From Dipylidium caninum (Eukaryota; Platyhelminthes; Cestoda; Cyclophyllidea; Dipylidiidae): DNA of 64,000 bases. Shown here piece by piece: positions 1 through 12,182 of this stretch. Where the stretch lies: contig QEYB01000275.1 of the NCBI GenBank assembly GCA_017562135.1, positions 196,001-260,000 of the forward strand, in the 5' to 3' direction. The notes beneath the pieces were generated by a model. The model was not told where the DNA came from, did no database searches, and saw nothing but the letters and a program-made list of their open reading frames with translations. The first letter of the stretch is position 1. Each line of letters starts with the position of its first letter. A program made the translations under genes and the position numbers.

Positions 1-3000
1 CAACCAGGAAAATTCCTCAAGTGTAAAGGGCGATATCCTCATCGGTGCTGATACTGATGATGATTATGGCAACGATGATTTAGACTTTGAAGAGGACAAT
101 TTAAATGGTTGGAAGTCTGAGTCACCTACAAGCTGTGGAAAAATCGGGTAAGTTGATGGACAGATTGTCCTCGCCCCAAAACACGAATCAAGTTACTTTT
201 TTATTCGTCTTCTTATTGACCATTTTCCAGGAGTGAGGTCTCAGCTATCTTGAGTGCTATCAAACTAGTGGAGAACCTCTTAACCGTCGACACATTCTAC
301 GACAAATCACGCGTTGAACTCTTCCAAGCCTTTATGCGCAGTTGGCTTGATCGTAAGGTTTGCTTCAATTCGTTTCGTATAAATAAACCCCTTTTATGTC
401 CTAAAAGTACCATTGAACTTACATCGTTGTTTCTTTTTAAGCGAATTCTCCGGGACTTCATTGATCACTACTGGTCGAATATGGTGCATGTTTATTCTGA
501 GTCAAAGGGAAAATCAGTAATCGGAAGGTTTGAGATTATTGCCGCTACCTCTGAACTGCAAACTCTCATCGATCTCATGAATGGACTGAATGAAACTGAA
601 GTAAAATGACCTACCTACCACTATTTAAAAAGAGGCCTTTGGTTTTATACAAAGTTTTGGAATTTTAGTCGCGTGTTCAGGATGTTAGCAAACAGGTTTG
701 GGAACTTCTCTTCACGCCCTGGCTGAAATTTATTACGTCTAATAGGCCACCCAACCTTCCGCATCTTCATTTTACTGTAAGTTATTATATGTTATCGCCC
801 TGACGAAGTAATCTCTTGGCGGCTCTAGGTCAACGATAGTTCTGGAAGGGACCCACGCGATTTCTGGTCTCTGGAATTAATTGAGGTGAACGGAAAGGAA
901 GTTGATGGATTGACCTTTATTCTTGATACCTGTCGCCAGCTTAAATCGGTTTTGCGAGATCTGTCCTCCAAGTTCTTCGGATTATCCGCTGGAAGTGGTC
1001 GACGCCTAATAGATCTGTGTATCCCCGCCCTCAAGATTTTTGGCATGTCTTTTGCCAAGACTCTCTTAGACGGTTGCTTCCTCCCAAATTTGCCGGACGC
1101 ACTCACTTCGACAAGTGACAGTATTCTTGAATCACATGAGGATGATATTGCTAAGGTACTGGGATAAATTCTAAGCTGTTCATTTCCATTATCTTGCTAT
1201 TGATGCTTTCTTTAGTTCATTTTAGCTACTAATGGGGCGATTTCTCCCCTCATTTCTACCGGCGAGGAGCTGGGCTATTTTCAAAAAGACGCTGTAGACT
1301 ATCTGTCGGAATTTCTTAAAAATCTTGGCCGTTTAACCACTCAACACAGGACCAGGCCTATATTCGAGCATTAATAGATATCCTGGAACAGGATGTTAAT
1401 TTTGCTTCACTGGAGAAGGTACGTTTAAAAGACATGTTATTTGATAGCCCATCAGTATCCAGATCGGCTTCACGTGGCGGAACCTCTTTTTTGCTTTGCA
1501 ACCCCAGGTTGGTGGTGATCAAGCAGGCGATCACGATTTTGATCAGGGAAAGGAGAACGTTAATGGTAAGGTGACTGAAGGTCAACTGGAGGAAGCTGAG
1601 TTAGCCAAGCTCTTTCGGAATGTTCATCTGGAGTTCCCCGTTTGTTATGTGGGTTCATATCACCTGTTGTAATAATTTTCACTGTTAACTTCACCTTAAA
1701 CCTCACCATTTCTTTTCCCAGGTCTCACAGGCTGTGATTCTCCTGCTAAAGCAAGTAGATCAAATAATTCGTGATGCTGGAGGCTGTAAAAAAGGCCATC
1801 TCATTAACGTCCTCCGTCGAGTCCCCCACCACATTCACCTTTATGCGCACTGTGTGCCAACCTTGCACCCCGACCGCATGAAGACGGATCTCAAATTTGT
1901 GGGTGAGTGCATGGACGATTGGAGAGCAATTAGCGGAGTGTTTAAGCAATGTTCGTAAGTTTTTTTCGGTGCCTAGGACACTTGTGTCATTTATCTTCAC
2001 TTACTTTTCGAAATGCCACGCTCGAGGCTGGTTAGGAAGTTGATTTAATTTTTTTTCAGAATGATTTACTCTTTGAATTGGAATTATCTTTTATGGAAAC
2101 GGAGCTGCGCTTCATATAACCACTTTCATGTGAGGCCTTTCGTGCTCACTTTATTGCATGTTCCCGACTTGACCTGAAGCCTTTTGAACTTGTCGATATG
2201 GGAATTTGTGATCGGTGGTGTCTGCTTATCTAGCTTGTTTCCTTTCGCAGCCGTCTATCACAACGACTGTATGTACCTCGCTCATCAGTGCCTCATCCTG
2301 GGTCGTCGACGAATATACCCTCTTGTTGAGTTGAGTGGTGATGGCGAGGAAACAGATCTCCACACACTGGCTTCTATCTCTACACTCCATCTCGTTACGC
2401 CACTTCGAAATTGTGCGACTTCAACGTTATTAGAATGCCTGCGTGATCGCTCGTCTCATCTTCGTGAGTTGTTCAGCGCCAGCCGCGGTCTAAAGGTTAT
2501 TTCATCCCACATTTTCTATCCTCGCCCCACTTACTGGTTCCATTTTGCACTAGTTCATCTTTTTATACTTCAGGATTGCGCTGGGGAAGGCAGAGATGCT
2601 TGTGAAAAGGCCGTGATGGCTTGTATTTCCCTTATGCTCTCGGTGTCGAAATCGCTTGATCCCCTTCCAGTTACGGTGTACTTGCGTGCCTTAGGTAAAC
2701 GTCTATTTATTATCATGCATTTGGCCAATTAGGTGCCTTCTTCAATGAATTTTTGTGTCTGCTCTGCGATGCCGTGCTTGGCCTGGAAGATATCACCACA
2801 CCGGAGTGCTCCACTCTATTATTTTTCCTGGATACAACTATCAATTCAGTAAAATAGTTTTACTTAAATTTTATGATTAGCATATATTTTTTCATACAAT
2901 TTCTGCTTCATGTGGTAGACTTTTGGTCACGTACGCGACTTGGAAGGGTGAAACAGTCATTTGTTCTCAGAAGTAAAATAAAGCCACTGCTAACAATCCA

Positions 3001-4296
3001 TCCCTAATTACCCACCATCCTTTATACTTTTGTTTTTATTCCCTCTCTCACCTCTCCCCGACCGCGTTCTTTGTTCCTTATCCCCGGCCTATAATTAGCT
3101 CAACCTATCCTTGTCTTCTCCACACGCGCTGATGACATTATTTCTTGTTCTGCATCACAATACGCAGTGCTACTCCGTTTCGCTTGATAGTTATGAGGTG
3201 TACCAATAGTAATCCCCTTTAAGCTCTCCGAACTCCGTTGGGTTAACGTGCCAGTTAATTACTCGGCTCTAGTTGGGGTACTGTGGCCTCTATTCTATCC
3301 ACTCCCGCCCGCTCTCTTGTGGCATTTACCATGCATCTGTAATGGATTCTTTGCTTCCCATTAGATCACCGCCATTTTCGAAAAACACTTGGACGCTGCA
3401 TTTGATCGCTCTCTGGGAGGCTCACTGGCCAAGCGTGAGGAGAAGGTATGGCTGATATCACCATCAATTCAACCCATTTTATTTTTTGTTAGATTTAGTC
3501 TTCGAAGGTTGGCAGCTCTTGAAAAACCACAATCATCTCTGATTATAGCTACAATTCTGCTTTATTGGATGCTTTTGTCTAATGCATATTCATAATCTCT
3601 ACACGAGGACTAGGTTAATTATTCATTCTGCAGTTTCACTGGCCTTGTGTCTTGTCTTGGGCCTTTTCGAAAACAATATGCCCATTTCACGCCCAAATAA
3701 CTCGTGCCTTGACAACAAGCTTTGAAATTACTTTGTCGTGCCAAATACTCCTTTTGAATGGGGTACTTCACCTCTTTTTTCTCCTACTCGTTATAACAAA
3801 GCCGAAAAAGGATTTTCTGATCGTCGCTCGTTCGTTTTACTGTTCCATTTGGTAGTTACTTGAAATGCCACGCGGTGGATCCTGAGTTGCGAACTTTGTT
3901 TCAACCCTAATAATTGCTAAGGCTTGTATCGGTGAAAAACTTTTGACGACGTCTTTCACTTGATGAGTTCAGTGTTGGCACAACTAGCATGCGTTGGTGG
4001 AGATGGAACCAAAATGTATCATTGTCTTTCGACTCACTCAGAGCGTGACAACTTTGTTGGAGCGTCGTATCGCCTTGTGGCCACGGCTCATGAGTCTCCG
4101 GGCTATTTTGGGTGCTGCTTCGCTGGAAGAGGTTCGACGCCTTGTCCTTCCTCAATCCGCCGCCTCCGCTCCTTTGCTTCGCCTGCCTTCCGACTCGGTG
4201 CGGCACTTGGTGCGGGCGATCTTTCGCCCTTCCACTGCGCGCTCCGCCTTCCTCCGTGACCTGGCCGACAGTGGAAGTGGCATTGTTCCCCGCTAA
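1..4296 (+). CDS. ZW10: ZW10 kinetochore / NRZ tethering protein, C-terminal part (5' end outside window)
   Basis: This encodes a ZW10 homologue. ZW10 belongs to the ROD-ZW10-Zwilch complex at kinetochores and, with NAG and RINT1, to the NRZ/Dsl1 tether at the ER. Predicted exons are 2-147, 231-357, 442-600, 669-776, 829-1155, 1216-1293, 1350-1418, 1508-1639, 1722-1902, 2251-2495, 2574-2694, 2733-2848, 3365-3445 and 3988-4296. All have GT-AG ends and matching phases, giving about 732 codons. Key matches to animal ZW10 are YHNDCMYLAHQCLILG (about 2253-2300), a DPLPVTVYLRALG block (2658-2694), LGLEDITTPE (2778-2807) and, near the stop, HLVRAIFRPSTARSAFL. The first exon codes for an acidic linker, so the N-terminal region lies upstream. 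Exons near 1216-1639 are the least certain. The identification rests on recalled family sequence, and the C-terminal half is convincing. Confidence 0.86.
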
Positions 4297-4332
4297 ATGT
4301 TTCGTCTTCTGTTGCTTCCTCGTTTACTTGTG

Positions 4333-4338
4333 AATAAA
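4333..4338 (+). terminator. Polyadenylation signal AATAAA of ZW10
   Basis: A canonical AATAAA lies 37 nt after the predicted ZW10 stop codon, which supports the placement of the last exon and a short 3' UTR. Confidence 0.65.
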
Positions 4339-4339
4339 A

Positions 4340-7300
4340 GTTGCCGTTGAGTCTTTTTTCACATTTTCTATTTTAGCGGTTGGATTTACCACCTTCCTGT
4401 TGCGTTTGCGATATTTGTCCCTTTTGGGTTTCCTTGCCCCTTGTTCTATTCCACTAGTACATGCCTCTTCGCATCATTAAAACCCACGTCTCATTCATTT
4501 CATCTATTAGCCTTTTTTGGGTTTCATCCTTCACTTGTCTCTTCGTGGCCTCAGCGCTCGTTAAGTAGCTCGTTCCTTCTCTGTACACATTGCCGACGAC
4601 CAGGCTGCCTCGACTTTCATCCGGTCTTTGGATTAAGGTCTGTCCCTTCGTTCCCGCACTTAACCACCTTTACGGTTCTTCAAAAAGTCTTCATCCCAAC
4701 ATTGGTTCGGCGGACGCAGACTGGCGGTGTTTCATGCCTTACTACAAACTGATGGCACGTTTCACTGCTCTGCGTCACCGATGCCATAGACGGACTGGGG
4801 ACTGCCTGTTTTATGTGAGCGTGTAGCTCTGGGTGATTGTTAAACTTCTAAAGGTTTTACTGATTACACAACAAGTAAATTCTAGAAGGTGGCACCACTT
4901 GAGGTCGAGTTGCTTACGTCGAGCTTCGCAGAAGTGGCGGAGGGGAGCGACGGCGTGACACATTTATCTTGCGGATTTCAACCACCTGGCGCCCCGTGGC
5001 GAATTCGAACTTTCAAAGCTACGAGGTGAAAACTCCCTGCAAATTGGAGGCGGTTAGGATTTCCGCGGTTTGCTTTTACTAATCATTATTTATTGATAGT
5101 ATATTCAGTTAGAATGAAAACGTAGCGCCAATGAGCGAGCAAGTCACCTTCACACTGAGGAGATGAGTCTGCAGGCAAGCTCAGGACCTGTCGCCGCATA
5201 CACTTGATGGATCTGATGTCTGTGGCTACTTCCTCACCCCCGCAACGGTTAGTGAATGGGAGAAAAGAGTATTTTTTGTTGAGTTTGGTTTGTATTCTGA
5301 CAGGGGACAGAGGCGTGGTTGGTCACACCTCCACCCTGTCTCCGTTAATCCTTGCCTACTTCAATCAGGTGAAGGGGTGGTTTTGTACTCGGGTCAGCTG
5401 TATGCATCCTCTCGATATCCCTTTGGATCAACGTTCCTTCCTCATCGCTTCACAGCGATCCCTCGAAACGGGAGTACTGGTTCACGCATTCACCTGGCAT
5501 CGGGCAACACCATTGTTAAATTCCACAAGGTAAAGCCCCAGGTCTCCGAGCATTCCTTACCTCCGATCGGCCGTTAGTCGTTCTCACCCCGGAAGCGTTC
5601 GGTGTCCTCGTCGCCAATGTGGGGACGAGGTAGGCGGACGTGGGTGTGGGGTGACGGGATTCCGGCACAACTTCCTCCTCTGGCAAGAAGTGTGGATCGT
5701 TGCCTGGAGGGAGGTCGAGGTCGGCCAACTCTCCCACGAAATTGTTCTTCATTCTGCTCGGGCTATGTAAATGCTGGTGAGCCAAAGTCACTGCCAGGAT
5801 GGCACGTCGTGGCTGGATCACCCAAGACCCCTTTCCTTTCCTGCTCGTCCATTTGTCGCCCTAATAACCTCACTTCTTGTGAAGTGATCACACCCGGCTG
5901 AGTGAAGTCGCCTCGTGTGTGTATAAGGGGCGGAGTCCGTCCAGTTCCCCACCACATTCGACTGGGCCGCCCTTCCAACATCCCGTCTGTTTCTCCTTTC
6001 GTGAAAACGTTGACGCGGCAATCATTGCTAAAAGTTGCAGTCAAATTACTACGTCGGAAAGGAGTCCAAGGGCGTAGGCGGGAATCCTGTAATATTCTCG
6101 TCCAATGTAAATACCGGTTTTGTTTTCGCCTTAGGCTCCATATTTTTGGCTACGTGACTTAGTTTTTCTCTTGTGTGCATATGTGCAGTCAAAGTGTTTC
6201 CGTGATTCCATACGAAAACTTATGTCAAACTAGTGGCCTGTGGCGCAACGTGAGCGCGGTCTGGTTTTTGCCGGAAGGATACTTAGGGTTCCCCGACTAG
6301 ACAGTGAACCACCTTGAATAGAAACTCATAGAGCATTGGAAGTTCCTCTTCGCAGGAGCGGTTGCAATGACTTCATGGTGGGGTAACTACGGGCGAGACG
6401 TGTTTCTGCAAAGTGGCAGCGTGGCTGCTCCACTTCCGCCCAATTTTGGCTTCGAGCACAACGCCGTAACGCAGTGGTAGCGTCATTTGGAAGTACAAAT
6501 GAAAAATTTACTTCACAACACGCTTTGGCACACACAAAAACGCAGTGCCACAAAGGTTTGACATTATGATTAACGGCGTCTGGACCGGGCAGAACCCGCT
6601 GAAATGTGCACCAGATGGTAGGAAAAGATTTATTTTGCACCGAATATTGCAGCCCCCTCGTGCTCCCCTAAAAAAACTTTTCTGTCTCATTTTCCAGCAC
6701 GGTCAGTTTGGCGTGTAGGCCTCGGCCCGCGCGTTGACTGGATTTCTTTGTTCCTTCGCCCTGGGGGCCGCCTCAGAATCCCCTGGCTCAGGCTAGGCGA
6801 CTTTCTTTTCTACTAGATGGGACGATTAGGCTCGAGTTCAACGATCTCACCGCTCCACCTTTTGGTGTGTTTCCTAAACCGGTAAATAGTTGTTCAGTGT
6901 GACGTGTCACAGCACCTTCCGTTTGCGCCGATTTTTCGTCGAATTATGAAGCAAATGAACTCACCAAATAACCTGTGGTCAGGACAATTGGACTGAACAA
7001 TAAATCTATTTGCGTTGTGTTGTAAGTGAGGACACAGAAGTAGGTCACGTTGGCACCGAGGGCGCCGGAAGGGTTGACGCAGCCAATTTGTTTTGTATCA
7101 CCACGGGGCCACACGTCAGTTTCGTGCTCAGCGCTCGACTTCGTCGTTGTCTGGCTGGCGAACTCTCCCCGCCTTCCCGTCACCCACAGCGCCATTATTC
7201 AACGCCACTGATGGCGGGGGGTCCGGATGCGGGTGGCGCCCAGTCGCCTGCACGCCGGTGCACGCGGACAGGAGGTGGCAATTAAGGACGCAACTCTGGT

Positions 7301-10300
7301 ATTCTCGAGGGAGGGCTAACGCGAATCCTCGACTCCTCGCGTCAGCTGCTTCGGGCACTTCGTGGTCACCTCGAGGCCTGAGGCAGAAGGCGCGACTCCC
7401 CTCCCCCTTTTGCGGAACACTGACCTTACTTGGGCGGATGGGAAAGTGGGTGCGTCGCGAGAAGGAGATGCGATTCACGCACGTCTACAGGGGCCAATCA
7501 ACATGGCTAAACGAGTGGATGCCCCGACGAAATACAGCCTCGGCTATGGTTTGCCCGAGACACATCAGGCCAAGGGGGGAATGGCGCGTGTCCAGGCCTT
7601 GACAATCCGTGCGAAACTACAAAGACTTGTTTTGTGCTATCGTATCTGTTCGTCCGCTAAAGTCAGCCCGTGACGCCAGAAATCGGAAATTGAGTGCAAT
7701 TTTCCGTTGTTTCGTTTTAAACAACCGCTTTTCAGGTATAAATATTTATCTCTCTGTCGGACCTGGCCACCATATGCAACAAAGTAAAGCTCTACAAACA
7801 TCATCCTGTCACCGCCAACGCGGTTCCGGGGGCTCCGCCACTTCCCAAGCGGGACTGCGGCTGTCCAAGTACACAGACGTCAGGGGGTGGAGCAGGTGGA
7901 AAACAGGGCATCAACACGCCTTCCTCGAAACTCGACCTGGCTGATAGGGTCTCCGACTGCAGGGAGATTAGACCACTTGTATAAGCGGATAAACAAGGGT
8001 TTGCGGCTAGCGTGGAGGCCCTAATAAATCTTACTCTCATGAGGGTCTTTTCTAGGACCCTACGTAGTCAGTTAAAGTGCCAAACACCAGGAGGGGAACG
8101 ACTGAAACTTTTCATCCTAAATTGTTAGACCGCCCAAAAGAGGATGGTGAGGTGTTTTGGCAGATGGTGGGGGTGAAGCTAGGGTTAGCAGGACAGAGAC
8201 GGCTACAGTCCGGATCCATTGTCTTCGCCAGGCGTTTCACCGCTCAGAAAGCCCGCCCGAGCTTTGTCCACCGGGCTACAGATGATTAGGCGCGCAGGAC
8301 GGATGTTGGGCCATGGGAATGCGGCGAACGGAGGGGGAAGGGGGTGGCCCCCGCGGTACCTCCATTGGCTGTCTGCATTGGTCGACAAAGTGGCCGACAT
8401 GGATTTTAGTCGTGCTGAACGTGTGTACTGCGCTACACCCCGTGGTGGACAGGCTTACCCAGCCGCCGCAGGGTGTACACGCGCCAGTGAGACACAGGAC
8501 GACGCAGTCGAGTCAACGACGTCGACTGCGCATGCCGGTCCATCACCTCTTTCGCCTCGTGTCGGTTGATGTTGATGCGCAGGTGATGACGAAAACGACC
8601 TCGGTCCAACTCCACCTCCGGCGCCAGCACGCGTGGCACACTCAGAGCAGACCAGGTCGTCTTTTGACCTCGAATAGTCCAATCTGACCGTTTTGTTGTG
8701 AAGCCGTGTAAACGCGAGAGGAGGTGCGAGGGTAACACCTTCGAGCCGCTCTCTGCACTCCCAACCGCCTAACCTCCCTCCTCCGTGCCTAATAATTCCT
8801 GGTCCGGTGGGAGCAACTCGGCTGGCCCGTCTAACAGGTGGACGCAAACTCCTTCGCCGAACTTGTCACTCTCGGAAGTGTTGACATTCTTCTTCGGCGA
8901 TCCCTCGACCGTCCGATCCCCTGTGTTCCTCCCCTCCAATAGCACTAATTTCGTGGATATTCCTCTGTTCCCCTAAATCTTCCAACACCTGTCAAATCCC
9001 AGTTATTTATTAAGCAGTCTTGACGGCATTTTTTGCATCCGTGAAGCTATTTCTGCTTGTCAGTAAACTTTTGTAGCCACTTCTATGTGCAAACTGAAAA
9101 AAAACACCCTCTTTCTAATAGGACATGTGGAGTGGAAAAGCACGGTATCCCCAGGGTACGCCCTTTTGCACCAAACAGACCACATTGCAGGTCGTCTTCC
9201 TTTAAATCTTTTCCTGTACACTGCGTAGGCGACAAGGGTGTGCCCTCCTCGACACTCCACTCTTCGAATTGCACCACGTGCCTCGTCTCTCATTGTCTTC
9301 CACTCGGCGCTTGTTTCGACTTGTTCGACTGAACGCTACCGGCCATTGTGTACGCAAGGAGGCCAGCACTTTGTCTTCATCTGACTAGTTTGATGCTCTT
9401 TTAGCTGAGCTCTCTCGAGTCGAGTAGCCGCCTGACTTGTGCACACTTTCTGGCCTGGGCATCCATCGAATTACGCTTAATCTGTTGTTACCGTTCGGCC
9501 AACGCTACTCTCAGGTGGCACGTCTTTCTCGTCCGGCCGTTGACAAGTAGACAACACGTTTCTGACCGCGTGACTGTCGCGAGTGATAAGGTTCACAAGT
9601 CGCGTGAATTCATCGGAGAATATAAAAAAAGCCTTTGTTCGAATATAGCTGGAATTTATATCATTTTTAATCCCACGATTAAGATAAGCGCCGCCACTTC
9701 AGACGGCAACGTTGGCGTGTTTTCCTATCGCCCGATCGACAATGAGGCATCTGAATTGCTACAATCTAACCCCGGAAGATCCCTCACCGCCCCCATCCAC
9801 CCTAATTCACACGTTCATCCTTTCCGCAGACATGTTGTTTGTTGGAGGCCTGCTTCAGGACGCCAGATTGGCTGACATGTCGAAATATCAGCCTCCGTCC
9901 AAAGGTTGATCTCACAAATGTGGACGACTTTTACTGGCGATGGCTTGCGCCCGTTGCAGTCGTTAATCCCACGTCAGGACTGACACGCCGCGCCTTCTCC
10001 GCACTCCATTTCATTGTGCCTTTGAGATATTCACTCTGCCTACCAGAAAGTTTTGTGTATGTGTGTGTGTGTGGTGCCCACGTGTACCCTTTTGTCGGTA
10101 ACAGCCAACTCTTTGCACGTAATTAAATTTGCCAAACAGCGATGGTGAAACCTCAAGAGCAGGCGTATTTACCCTCGGTTGTAAAATTGGACTCGCCTGT
10201 CACCCAACTCTGTGGTGAGGCAGCACATCCTGTCAGTGGGATGACAGCTCTCGCTGATGCCAGCGTCGCCCTTCCTGCTGCCTCTCTGTCGAGCGATTCG

Positions 10301-11970
10301 CTACAATCTCCATTCTGACCCATTCGAGACGACAGGCTCATTGCGACGGAACACTGTCCACATGCAAGTGAGACATCTACGTGGACAGGTGGAAGGAGCG
10401 AGTTAAGAGTGGCTGCGTGATGAGAGGGAAGACAGAGCCCTCGCTATTTTAGTCAACTGTGTCCCCTTAACACCTTGTGGTACTGAAGGAGACCATTAAT
10501 CGTGTGCCCATGCCTCGACATTGCCAGATGTTAATCTGCCCTAAGTGGGCCAACCGGAGCAACTGGAGTGGAATGTTTCCAGACCTCACGAGTTGTCTGG
10601 CTTGGGGGACAAGTCCACCGACAACTGTGCCTGCGCCTCACATGACGCGTGTGGCACTTCTGCGCCTCCTCTCACCAGCACGCGGATTTACTGCTCTTTT
10701 TGTCGTTTGAAAATAATGCCCTTGTCGTTAAATGAGTCCACACAGAGGCCCTCAGCAGCTCCACATTGTTTACATTAGGTTAATCTCGTGAGGCGGGGTA
10801 TCCGATCCGAAAACACTTTAAAGAGAACCCTAACAAAAGGCTACAGTAGCCCTTCGGCGAGCACGTCAAATTTAGTCCTCTTCGAAGAAAGGCCTCAGTC
10901 GACTGCTGCAATGACAACCTGCGCTTGGATCAGTCCAAGTCCCGAGGCCAGCAGTGTGACTCGTGACGCCGCAAGGCCGCACAGTCAGGCGGTGGGACCG
11001 TGAAATTGCGACTCCTGGCTGCGCGCTCCGGCGGTCGGTGTAACTGCAGACGTGGCAACGCACTTATCGATCCGCTGCTGCGCTTCATGCGCGCATGCAG
11101 GCAGACGGTGCGCGCGCGAGCGACTTTCCTGCGTTCTGATTGGCGCGCACTGCCGAGTGCACATCCGGACGACTAAAGCAGCGGTGATCTCGTCCCAGGA
11201 CGATTTCTTCTGGCCGTGCCTCCCCTCATTCCCTCTCGTAATCACTGTCAATGAGTCTGAGAAATGTGTGTCTCATGATGTGCCGCCGTTCTGGGAGGCG
11301 TTCAGAAGCATTCAGCTTCTTACCGAGGCAGTGTGTTCTCATACTCTCACTTCTCGTCTTCTTCTAACCATGCTCTTACGCGTGAATAGCGTTGAGATAT
11401 TTTGTAACTTGGGGGATGCGAAGAATGTGGTGCCACGAGTGCGGTCACTCGATTGGATACCTGCGGTGCCCGTACTCTGTTTGATATGTTAAGCGTGCGA
11501 TTTCGCTAGACAGCACACAAAACCATGGGGCTGAAAGTGCATTCAATAGGGACAGAAACGAGGGCGATCTTGGTCACAACTGACACTTGAAATATCTGTT
11601 TTTGTTGACATCGTGGTCACGACCGTAGCGTATAGATGGCACTATCCGTAGCAAAATCAGCAAAGTCAGTGACAAACGAGGTTACAGACAGGTCTCCACT
11701 CCGATGATTGACATTTTTGGAGGCAGACGGTGAGCCATAGGCCCCACAGGACCTAAACCGAAGTCTCGTTACAATTCAAAAGGCCCAACCACGACCAGGG
11801 TGCTCCAGAACCACTTGCCCTAGAACTCTTAGGCTGCCCCAGTATTGCCGAGACAGGTGACAAGCCTCAGTATGTCCATTTGTAGGCGATAGACCCACCA
11901 AGAGGTTGGGAGCATCAGCAACATCCCCTCGGACCTGATCAGCACGAACACACCGAAGCTCAAGTGCGTG
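4340..11970. other. Intergenic region without a supportable gene
   Basis: No exon chain or recognisable protein family was found between ZW10 and the PEPCK 3' end. Several open frames of 60-170 codons occur on both strands, for example around 7010-7670 where three frames are open together. They overlap one another in a GC-rich stretch and show no domain I recognise, so they look like chance openings or eroded repeat DNA. Confidence 0.5.
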
Positions 11971-11973
11971 CAC

Positions 11974-11979
11974 TTTATT
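11974..11979 (-). terminator. Polyadenylation signal AATAAA for PEPCK
   Basis: Reading the minus strand, AATAAA occurs about 204 nt downstream of the PEPCK stop codon. It is the first canonical signal I see in that direction and would give a 3' UTR of roughly 220 nt. Confidence 0.5.
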
Positions 11980-12182
11980 AACGAACAGGTAAGAACTACA
12001 GCACACTGAGTAATAGGGTCAGATGGAAGGAAATAGTGTGTCCAATTAAAGCAACAGGGCTACGGTATCAAATTGGTAGAAGGACGAGAAGAGGGAAATG
12101 CTGTAAACCAATTAGGCTTGTGGAGAAGTGGAGACGAAGGCCGGAGGCGGGATCTGGGTCAGGACACACGCAAGCTGACGGC

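Noticed and set aside
1216..1640. Whether this stretch of ZW10 is intronic
   Set aside because: Kept as coding, because exons 1216-1293, 1350-1418 and 1508-1639 all keep phase, but each boundary is less certain than in the rest of the gene.
7010..7680. Three overlapping open frames up to 169 codons as a possible gene
   Set aside because: All three frames and the opposite strand are open over the same GC-rich bases, there is no domain signature, and no exon neighbours were found.
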